The notes beneath the pieces were generated by a model. That model was not told the DNA's origin and did not search any database. It saw only the letters and a program-made list of their open reading frames with translations. The position numbers and the translations under genes are program-made. From contig JAAFJZ010000216.1 in assembly GCA_013298205.1 (NCBI GenBank), forward strand, positions 1 through 5,171: a stretch of 5,171 nt of DNA. The letters are read 5' to 3'. Each line of letters opens with the position of its first letter. Position 1 is the first letter of the stretch. Shown in pieces: positions 1 through 5,171 of this stretch. The DNA is from Cytophagales bacterium. Lineage in GTDB: Bacteria; Bacteroidota; Bacteroidia; Cytophagales; UBA9547.

Positions 1-1
1 A

Positions 2-88
2 TATATAGTTTTTGAAGGTACTCCAGAAGAAATGATTAAATCTGACAAAGGCTATACAAGCAAGTTTTTAAAAGAAAAAATGATGTAA
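2..88 (+). CDS. uvrA: UvrA excinuclease subunit, C-terminal end only (partial)
   Basis: Only the last 28 codons and the TAA stop are in the window; the gene begins upstream of the left edge. The visible residues run YIVFEGTPEEMIKSDKGYTS and then KFLKEKMM. The EGTPEE(hydrophobic) stretch followed by about 8 residues and then YT-x-K-(Y/F)-L is the usual end of UvrA, just past its second ABC ATPase domain. UvrA is the damage-recognition ATPase of nucleotide excision repair; it acts as a dimer in the cytoplasm and loads UvrB at lesions. The assignment rests on this short tail, so a UvrA paralogue is possible. No clear hairpin terminator follows the stop, and the next gene starts 95 bp downstream on the same strand. 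Confidence 0.8.
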   Translation, partial: YIVFEGTPEEMIKSDKGYTSKFLKEKMM

Positions 89-129
89 TTGAAGAGAATC
101 ATTCACACAAAACGCCTATAAAGTGTCAA

Positions 130-156
130 TTGGTTTAGTAAATTTAGTTATATTTA
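130..156 (+). promoter_or_regulatory. Possible Bacteroidota-type promoter before the DUF1016 gene
   Basis: TTG at 130-132 and TATATTTA at 149-156 resemble the Bacteroidota sigma factor elements (-33 TTG and -7 TAnnTTTG), with a spacer of about 16 bp and one mismatch in the -7 box. The pair lies 28 bp before the ATG at 184, a sensible distance. In DNA this AT-rich such matches arise easily by chance, so this is a weak call. Confidence 0.25.
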
Positions 157-183
157 AGCTCTAAATGGGTAAAGAAATACACA

Positions 184-1317
184 ATGGAAATCATAAAAAC
201 TGATTATGCCAATTGGCTTAATGATTTAAAACAAAAAATCAAAACTAGCCAAATTAATGCCACGCTTGCAGTTAATAAAGAACTCATTGTTTTGTATTGG
301 GAAATAGGAAAACAGATAGATGAGAAGCTAAACAAAGGAAATTGGGGGTCAGGAATTATCAATCAATTAAGTATTGATTTAAGGAAAGAATTTGAAAGCA
401 TAACAGGTTTTTCAAAGAGCAACTTGTATGCCATGAAGCAATTTTATCAAACCTATAATTTGGAAAACTCAATTTTCCACCAAGCTGGTGGAAAATTACA
501 AGTAATTGATAATCAATATTTAACAATTTTCCACCAAGCTGGTGGAAAATTAGAAAATGAAAACGATATACCAGATTTTGTAGAAAACTATTGTTATAAA
601 CTACCTTGGAGACATATCGTTTTGGCACTTCAAAAAATCAAAACCAAACAAGAAACCATCTTCTATTTTAAGGAAACGGTCAAGAACAATTGGAGCCGTG
701 ATATTCTGAATTTACAAATCGAAAGTAATTTATTTAATCGCCAAGGCAAAGCAATTACCAATTTCAAAAACACCTTGCCTGCCTTAAAAGCAGATTTATT
801 AAACGAAACATTAAAAAATCCCTATAACTTTGATTTTCTTACACTCGAAGAAAACGCTCAAGAAAAAGATATTGAAAAAGGTTTAGTAGAAAATATATCT
901 AAGTTTATAATTGAACTAGGAAAAGGATTTGCATTTTTAGGCAGACAATACAAGATAGAGTTTAATGACCGAGAACACTTTATAGACATGCTTTTTTACC
1001 ACACCAAACTACATTGCTATGTGGTCATCGAACTAAAGATTGGTGAATTTGAGCCAGAACACATCGGAAAACTAAATTTTTATTTATCAGCTGTAAACAG
1101 CACTTTAAAAACAGATGTTGACGAAGCAACTATCGGCATTTTGTTATGCAAAAATAAAAATGAACTCGATGTTGAGTTTTCATTACAAGACATAAACAAA
1201 CCCATAGGCGTAAGCGAATTTACTTTTCTTAAAAATTTGCCTTTAGAACTACAAAAACAAATGCCTACTGTAGCCGAATTAGAACAAGAATTAATGAAAT
1301 TTAACCTCGATGGTTAG
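184..1317 (+). CDS. DUF1016/YhcG-family PDDEXK nuclease with palindrome-encoded insert
   Basis: This 377-residue protein has the two-part architecture of the YhcG/COG4804 family. Residues about 8-180 form the N-terminal DUF1016_N region, with markers AVNKELIVLYWEIGKQI (29-45), FSKSNLYAMKQFY (76-88), LPWRHIV (140-146) and NNWSRDILNLQIES (168-181). Residues about 230-350 form the C-terminal nuclease domain. Its PD-(D/E)XK-type core is visible: D268 in FIDMLFYH, then E283-x-K285 in VVIELKIGEF, then the conserved GKLNFYLSAV. The active site looks intact, so cleavage of DNA is likely by family, although the substrate is not known to me. Family members often occur beside type I restriction genes, but no such genes are in this window. 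Residues about 93-133 look like an extra segment compared with the E. coli YhcG layout as I remember it; they contain two IFHQAGGKL units at 97-105 and 115-123, each encoded by a DNA palindrome. The ATG at 184 matches the expected family N-terminus and has only an A-rich leader, not a strong ribosome site. The gene lies 95 bp after uvrA and 47 bp before the lipoprotein gene. Confidence 0.9.
   Translation: MEIIKTDYANWLNDLKQKIKTSQINATLAVNKELIVLYWEIGKQIDEKLNKGNWGSGIINQLSIDLRKEFESITGFSKSNLYAMKQFYQTYNLENSIFHQAGGKLQVIDNQYLTIFHQAGGKLENENDIPDFVENYCYKLPWRHIVLALQKIKTKQETIFYFKETVKNNWSRDILNLQIESNLFNRQGKAITNFKNTLPALKADLLNETLKNPYNFDFLTLEENAQEKDIEKGLVENISKFIIELGKGFAFLGRQYKIEFNDREHFIDMLFYHTKLHCYVVIELKIGEFEPEHIGKLNFYLSAVNSTLKTDVDEATIGILLCKNKNELDVEFSLQDINKPIGVSEFTFLKNLPLELQKQMPTVAELEQELMKFNLDG
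471..497. repeat. In-frame 27-nt palindrome, copy 1
   Basis: The arms AATTTTCCACCA and TGGTGGAAAATT are perfect reverse complements separated by AGC, giving a 12-bp stem with a 3-nt loop. The same 27 bases recur exactly at 525-551, and the identity extends to 29 bases (470-498 and 524-552). In the gene's frame it encodes residues 97-105, IFHQAGGKL. Just upstream, TGGAAAA at 461-467 can pair with TTTTCCA at 473-479 and would compete with the main hairpin; it may be a decayed half copy. The element may be a small palindromic insertion; the pairing itself is read directly from the sequence. Confidence 0.9.
525..551. repeat. In-frame 27-nt palindrome, copy 2
   Basis: This is identical to the palindrome at 471-497 and starts exactly 54 nt (18 codons) after it, so the reading frame is kept. 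It encodes residues 115-123, IFHQAGGKL. The 27-nt spacer between copies (498-524) has a different sequence with its own short symmetry: ATTGAT at 505-510 and ATCAAT at 512-517 around one base. The flanks beyond 29 bases are not shared, so this is a repeated palindrome and not a simple tandem duplication of a full 54-nt unit. Confidence 0.9.
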
Positions 1318-1364
1318 TTTAAATAAATTTTAGTAATCAATTTGAATCAACAAATACTCATAAA

Positions 1365-2765
1365 ATGAAAATCGCAATACAATATTGTAACCTTATTATC
1401 TTTTTTACTTTGATATTATTTTCGTGTAAACCAAGAAATATTTCAGCAGACAAACCACGAGCTTACGATTTACCTTTAAGCGAAGGGAGAAAATCTACAG
1501 TTATCAATATGCCAATTTCTATTTCTGCAATCGTTTCACAAAATTGGGCTGCAAATTTTTATAAAGGCTTACTATATTCCGATACCACTTTATTGGATCA
1601 TAAGTTAAAACTTAATCTTTATGCAGATGGCAAGCCTATTATTCATTTTCAAAACCAAGCCATTCAGGTAGAACTGCCTCTTAAGGCAGACCTACTTTTT
1701 AACTACGAAATTGATATATTTGGTTTTAAAACCAGCTATAAAAGTCCTTTAGTTTTAATAGGTATGGTTAATTTAGAAACTGTAATAACAGCCATGCCCG
1801 ATTGGCGCATCAAAACCCAAACACAATTCAAAGGTATAAAATGGCAGACTAGCCCTTCAATAACCTTAGGACCTATAAGTTTAGAAGTTACGCCCATTTT
1901 AGATTTATACCTCAAAAACAATTCTAAAATATTACTTACCGCGTTAGATCAATATTTATATGAAAAAATAGATTTTAAAATTTATGCAGATCAGGTTTGG
2001 CAAGCCATTCAAAAGCCTTTGCTCATCAACCCTACATACAAAGCATGGCTTGTCATGAGCCCTCAAGAAATAAAACTTTCACCTTTTGATATACAAAATG
2101 AAAATATGAGGTTTTATGCTAGTTTAAAAACACTAACAGATGTAACCATGGGGCACAAACCCGAAAATAACACCAGCTATGCGCTTCCTCTTTTAAAAAT
2201 AGAACCTATCAAAGATTCCTCTTTTGAGGTTAACTCTCTTTCAAGGGTAACCCAAGAAGAGGTGAAAAAATGGGTTTCACAACCTCTAAAAGGCAAAACA
2301 TTTTCTTTCCCTAAAAGCAATAAAACAGTAGTTCTAGATAGCATAGACTTATATGGCTCGGGCGAAAATATGGTTATCACAACTTGGTTGAGTGGAAGTT
2401 TGAACGCCAAAGTATATTTGAAAGGAAAACCTTATATAGACTCCAAAGAAAATTCATTAAAAGTAAAAGATTTAAAATTGGATGTTTCATCAAAAAATAT
2501 GTTGGTAAACGTAGCCAGCTGGTTTACGGAAGATAAGATTGTAAAGAAAATTGAAAGCGATTTCAGCTATCCATTTCAAAGCACGCTAAACGATTTAAAA
2601 GCGCAAGCATCTCAATCATTGTCAGGATTTTCACTTCATCCGAACTTAAAACTAGATTGCAAAGTAGATAGCATAGGTGTTTTGAATATTCAGCCTAGTT
2701 CAGGATATTTTTACGCTCAATTGTTGTCTAAAGGAAAAATAAAAATGGAAGTAAAGTTTCCTTAA
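1365..2765 (+). CDS. DUF4403-family lipoprotein
   Basis: This 466-residue protein begins with a lipoprotein signal peptide: a hydrophobic stretch (10-19) runs into the lipobox LFSC, with C21 as the likely lipidated residue. It should be anchored in the envelope, probably in the outer membrane; its surface orientation is not known. The rest matches the DUF4403 pattern. The N-terminal half starts with INMPISISAIVSQNWAANFY (about 47-66) and continues through ELPLKADL (104-111). The middle contains the LSPFDIQNENMRFYASLKT segment. The C-terminal half has PLKGKTFSF, DSIDLYGSGENMVITTWLSG and NAKVYLKGKPYID, followed by LKVKDLKLDVSSKNML. The length suits a full family member. The function is not established; the long alternating beta-strand character and apparent two-half layout would suit a lipid- or hydrophobe-binding envelope protein, but that is inference. 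The ATG at 1365 gives the complete signal peptide and follows an A-rich leader. The gene is 47 bp behind the nuclease gene and convergent with the next one. Confidence 0.85.
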   Translation: MKIAIQYCNLIIFFTLILFSCKPRNISADKPRAYDLPLSEGRKSTVINMPISISAIVSQNWAANFYKGLLYSDTTLLDHKLKLNLYADGKPIIHFQNQAIQVELPLKADLLFNYEIDIFGFKTSYKSPLVLIGMVNLETVITAMPDWRIKTQTQFKGIKWQTSPSITLGPISLEVTPILDLYLKNNSKILLTALDQYLYEKIDFKIYADQVWQAIQKPLLINPTYKAWLVMSPQEIKLSPFDIQNENMRFYASLKTLTDVTMGHKPENNTSYALPLLKIEPIKDSSFEVNSLSRVTQEEVKKWVSQPLKGKTFSFPKSNKTVVLDSIDLYGSGENMVITTWLSGSLNAKVYLKGKPYIDSKENSLKVKDLKLDVSSKNMLVNVASWFTEDKIVKKIESDFSYPFQSTLNDLKAQASQSLSGFSLHPNLKLDCKVDSIGVLNIQPSSGYFYAQLLSKGKIKMEVKFP

Positions 2766-2793
2766 AAAATTGTGTTGAAAAAGAACGATTTTG

Positions 2794-3180
2794 TTAAATA
2801 TTAAAAGGAAAGAAAAAAGCTAAAGGAATTAAAAAATATTGATGCCTAAATCTCTTTCTGACTTTTTTTTCCTGTATTTGTAAGATAGCTAAAAATTCAT
2901 CTCTCAATTTTCGATTTTCAAAACTTAAATAATATTGAGTTTTGTTTGAAGATTTAAGCTCCACTATTACATTATCAAAAATACCTATAATTACCTTAAA
3001 ATCTGCATAGTTCAAACGTATTCTATCTAATTTATTATCTCTCAAGCTAATATTGACTTCTTCATCTAAAAAACTGACCTCGGCAGGACAATAGTGATAT
3101 TTGGAAATAATGTCACCATAGTTTGTAGCATAATTTACGCTGAAAATCTGAAGAAATATGAGCAGTTTAAGGCAAAACAT
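2794..3180 (-). CDS. Small protein of unknown function, probably exported
   Basis: I do not recognise the family of this 128-residue protein. The N-terminus (MFCLKLLIFLQIFSVNYA, 1-18) looks like a short signal peptide with a possible cleavage after NYA. The body (about 20-103) alternates short beta-like stretches, including VNISLRDNKLDRIRLNY, FKVIIGIF and NVIVELKSS, then YYLSFENRKLRDEFLAILQ, which reads as a strand followed by an amphipathic helix. That order recalls a PH-like fold, but this is only a resemblance. A basic patch (EKKVRKRFRH, 104-113) leads into a hydrophobic, Phe-rich tail (115-127), which could contact a membrane. The frame is open with sensible amino-acid use and no competing plus-strand gene covers the region, so it is probably real. 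It ends 28 bp from the convergent lipoprotein gene and starts 125 bp downstream of the cysH stop. Confidence 0.6.
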   Translation of the reverse strand: MFCLKLLIFLQIFSVNYATNYGDIISKYHYCPAEVSFLDEEVNISLRDNKLDRIRLNYADFKVIIGIFDNVIVELKSSNKTQYYLSFENRKLRDEFLAILQIQEKKVRKRFRHQYFLIPLAFFFPFNI

Positions 3181-3305
3181 GAGGCAATTTTTTAAAATAT
3201 TTAAACTAAGATTTAATGATGCGCAAAAAAGTTAAAGAACTTGACATGGAGCCAAAATAATCAGTTTTAATTAAAAAATTATAACATAAACCCTATTCAA
3301 TAAAA

Positions 3306-3968
3306 TTAAGGTTTTGTTTCTACCAAAGTTGTATTAAGACCACATTCTGTTTTGTTTAAACCAAACCATCTCGATTCACGCTCGGTCATATTGGGGTCAT
3401 ATTTGCGTGTACAAGGCTCACAGCCTATGCTAAAATAACCTTTATCTTCTAACGGATGTCTTGGTATTTCATATTTATTTAAGTAATCGTTTATCATTTT
3501 TGAAGTCCAATCAAGCATAGGGTGGAAACGAACTACACCATATTTTGACTTTTCCTCTATCTTAAATCCTTGTCTTACTGCACTTTGCGAAGCTCTTACT
3601 CCATTTATCCAAACATCGTATTCAGCCAAAATAGCGTCCATTGGTTCTACTTTGTTAATATGGCAGCAATAATCGGGGTCAGACACATAGTAAAATTTCC
3701 CGTCAATATCTTTTTGCAAAGAACGAGGTTTGCTTGCAGAAGAAATTTTTAAGTTCAAATTCCAAAGTTTTGTAATTTGATCTCTAAAAGCTAAAGTTTC
3801 AGGGAAATGAAAGCCAGTATTCAAAAAATAAACAGGGATATTAGGTTCTATTTCATTCAAAATATGCAACATAACCAAGCTGTGGCTTTGAAAAGAGGAA
3901 GTAGTAAAAAATGTTTTACCTGATGCTTTATATTGAGCGATTTGAGCTGAAAGTTCGTCTATTGTCAT
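3306..3968 (-). CDS. cysH: CysH-type sulfonucleotide reductase, probably an iron-sulfur APS reductase
   Basis: This 220-residue cytoplasmic enzyme should reduce adenylyl sulfate (APS, or PAPS) to sulfite with thioredoxin as electron donor, in sulfate assimilation. Motifs in order: the nucleotide-binding loop TTSSFQSHS (22-30); LNTGFHFPET (49-58); YCCHINKVEP with the Cys pair C101-C102; INGVRASQSAVR (121-132); RHPLEDKGYFSIGCEPCTR with C183 and C186; and the C-terminal ERESRWFG then KTECGLN, with the catalytic Cys C209. The CC...CxxC set is the signature of [4Fe-4S]-containing enzymes, which favours APS over PAPS as substrate; enzymes of the E. coli PAPS type lack these cysteines. The usual tail motif is ECGLH, whereas here it is ECGLN. 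The length is slightly short for the family, with a compact N-terminus, but nothing appears missing. The ATG at 3968 is preceded by an A/T-rich leader. No cysD, cysN, cysI or other sulfur gene is in the window. The gene lies 102 bp downstream of the M23 peptidase gene on the same strand. Confidence 0.92.
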   Translation of the reverse strand: MTIDELSAQIAQYKASGKTFFTTSSFQSHSLVMLHILNEIEPNIPVYFLNTGFHFPETLAFRDQITKLWNLNLKISSASKPRSLQKDIDGKFYYVSDPDYCCHINKVEPMDAILAEYDVWINGVRASQSAVRQGFKIEEKSKYGVVRFHPMLDWTSKMINDYLNKYEIPRHPLEDKGYFSIGCEPCTRKYDPNMTERESRWFGLNKTECGLNTTLVETKP

Positions 3969-4070
3969 AATATTTTTTTAACAAAGAGCTTGATTAAATA
4001 ATTCATTTTTTAATTTAATAAAATCAAAAAGCGGTAGAACAAATTAAAAAAAGAATTAGGTAAATAAAAA

Positions 4071-5156
4071 TTATCTTAACCTAAGTTTTCTACCTACTCT
4101 TAGCATGGTCGAATTCGATAATCCGTTTAATCTTTTCAACTTAGAAGCAGAAATTCTATATTTGGAAGCAATGCCATAAAGCGAGTCGCCAGAGCGTACT
4201 TTATGGTAAAACTTTTGTCTAGCTTGTTTTAAATACGTGAAGTTGTAGGGGGTAATGTACGCAATCTGCCTTCTAAGTTTCTTTTTAGAGAAATCGAAAA
4301 AATACTCTGGATCTATAGCATAACCTTGGTATCTCATTTCAAAATGCAAATGTGGACCAGAACTTCTTCCTGTATTTCCTCCCCATCCTACCAAAGAACC
4401 TGCTTTTACGATTTGTCCGACTTTTACCAACTGTCTACTCAAATGCCCATATACCGTTTCTAAGCCATTGTTATGCCGCACCAAAACATAGTTCCCATAG
4501 CCCCTGGGGTCGTATTTGCAAATTCTCACGATTCCATCAAAAACATTAAAAACACTGTCTCCGATACTCAAATCTAAATCAGTTCCGTAATGCCAGCGGT
4601 ATTTTCGAGTTCCAAAATCATCATTTATTTTACAATAACTGAGAGGAACAGACCAATTTCTGCCCCTAGTACTGTCATAAAGAATCAAAGTTGTGGTATC
4701 TTTTAGTTCTGAAGGATCTATTTTGTAGGGGTTAACACTTCGTGAGTCCCAAATCGAATAATAATCAGCTATCTTTACCCAAGTACTATCAAGGTTTATC
4801 TCTTCGTTTACTTCTACGATAGAAAGATCTTCACTTTCATCAGCATCCATATCTGAAATCAAATCCAAATCTTCTTCAAACAAATTTGTTGTATCAGTTC
4901 TTACAATAGAAAAACTACGATTGGGATTAAAAATTATTTGTTTCATTTCCATTTGAAAATACTTTTTCTGAACCATGTTTTGAGGTTGAGAGCTGGTTTT
5001 TTCTTCATGAATTACGTCCACATCAGGTATCATGTACTTGATGTGTGGATCATTTAGTTTAAAAAAATCACTTCCTTTCTTTTTGGGTTCTTCTTGCCCA
5101 TAAATTAATGAAATAGTAAAAATTAAAAACCCAGAAAATATAAGTTTAAATTTCAA
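4071..5156 (-). CDS. Secreted M23 peptidoglycan endopeptidase with C-terminal LysM, TTG start
   Basis: This 361-residue protein has a signal peptide (MKFKLIFSGFLIFTISLIYG, 1-20, basic then hydrophobic, likely cut near G20/Q21), so it should act in the periplasm or cell wall. After a variable region with a strongly acidic stretch (about 94-123), an M23 zinc peptidase domain spans about 177-287. The metal ligands H189 and D193 (HYGTD) and H271 (HLH, 269-271) are present, with H238 in YGHLS and H269 completing the active site, so it should be catalytically competent and cleave peptide cross-links. A single LysM domain (about 317-361, HKVRSGDSLYGIASKYRIS then LRVGRKLRLR) ends the protein and should bind glycan strands. 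The start is TTG at 5156: there is an in-frame TAA two codons upstream (complement of 5160-5162), and the next in-frame ATG is codon 42, which would delete the signal peptide. The minus-strand neighbour downstream is cysH, with no evident functional link. Confidence 0.9.
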   Translation of the reverse strand: MKFKLIFSGFLIFTISLIYGQEEPKKKGSDFFKLNDPHIKYMIPDVDVIHEEKTSSQPQNMVQKKYFQMEMKQIIFNPNRSFSIVRTDTTNLFEEDLDLISDMDADESEDLSIVEVNEEINLDSTWVKIADYYSIWDSRSVNPYKIDPSELKDTTTLILYDSTRGRNWSVPLSYCKINDDFGTRKYRWHYGTDLDLSIGDSVFNVFDGIVRICKYDPRGYGNYVLVRHNNGLETVYGHLSRQLVKVGQIVKAGSLVGWGGNTGRSSGPHLHFEMRYQGYAIDPEYFFDFSKKKLRRQIAYITPYNFTYLKQARQKFYHKVRSGDSLYGIASKYRISASKLKRLNGLSNSTMLRVGRKLRLR

Positions 5157-5171
5157 ATCTTAATGTGAAAG

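Noticed and set aside
470..552. The two palindromes considered as a minimal CRISPR array
   Set aside because: There are only two copies with one 25- to 27-nt spacer, they lie within a coding frame that is kept open, and no cas gene is nearby.
359..628. An 89-codon open frame on the minus strand inside the nuclease gene
   Set aside because: It is antisense to a well-supported DUF1016 gene, and its repeated IFHQLGGKL arises from the palindromes. It has no start context of its own or recognisable domain.
1736..2410. Two minus-strand open frames (1736-1921 and 2177-2410) inside the DUF4403 gene
   Set aside because: They are shadows of a convincing lipoprotein gene, with no recognisable motifs.
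2731..2763. Inverted repeat AAGGAAA / TTTCCTT at the end of the DUF4403 gene, considered as a terminator for the convergent junction
   Set aside because: The loop is about 19 nt, the stem is 7 bp with two G-C pairs, and most of it lies inside the coding sequence.
3225..3242. Possible terminator after cysH: minus-strand AAGTT-CTTT-AACTT hairpin followed by a T run
   Set aside because: The stem is only 5 bp with a single G-C pair and would be unstable; such patterns are common in AT-rich DNA.
3241..3246. Perfect TTGACA on the plus strand, considered as a -35 box
   Set aside because: It points into the 3' end of the minus-strand cysH gene with no plus-strand gene to serve, and Bacteroidota generally do not use this consensus.
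3570..4549. Two plus-strand open frames (3570-3752 within cysH, 4352-4549 within the M23 gene)
   Set aside because: They lie opposite strongly conserved motif-bearing coding regions and have low-complexity, non-protein-like translations.

Overview
This AT-rich window most likely comes from a member of the Bacteroidota, probably a flavobacterium- or cytophaga-like lineage. The start regions lack strong Shine-Dalgarno motifs and are A/T-rich. The gene complement also fits: a DUF4403 lipoprotein, an M23 peptidase with a C-terminal LysM domain, and a DUF1016/YhcG nuclease. The assignment rests on gene families and composition, not on a database match, and I cannot name a genus.

Layout: the left edge holds the last 28 codons of a uvrA-like gene (+). 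Next come a PDDEXK nuclease of the DUF1016/YhcG family (184-1317, +) and a DUF4403 lipoprotein (1365-2765, +). A convergent junction of only 28 bp separates these from three minus-strand genes. In order along the minus strand these are an M23/LysM cell-wall peptidase (5156-4071), a CysH-type sulfonucleotide reductase (3968-3306) and a small, probably exported protein of unknown function (3180-2794). Gene density is ordinary and no stretch over 300 bases lacks a gene. I saw no tRNA, rRNA, CRISPR array, insertion sequence or transposase.

The genes do not form an obvious pathway. They cover DNA repair (UvrA), a nuclease with family links to restriction loci, an envelope lipoprotein, sulfate assimilation (CysH, here without cysD/cysN or sulfite reductase genes) and peptidoglycan remodelling. 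The minus-strand genes are about 100-125 bp apart, so a tight operon is not evident.

The most striking structure is inside the nuclease gene. Two identical copies of a 27-nt near-perfect palindrome (12-bp arms, 3-nt spacer) lie in frame exactly 54 nt apart. Each encodes IFHQAGGKL, and because of the symmetry the opposite strand encodes nearly the same peptide (IFHQLGGKL). They sit in a segment that looks like an insertion between the conserved parts of the N-terminal domain. This resembles an in-frame palindromic repeat element and is the part of the window most worth following up. I saw no convincing multi-gene undescribed system.
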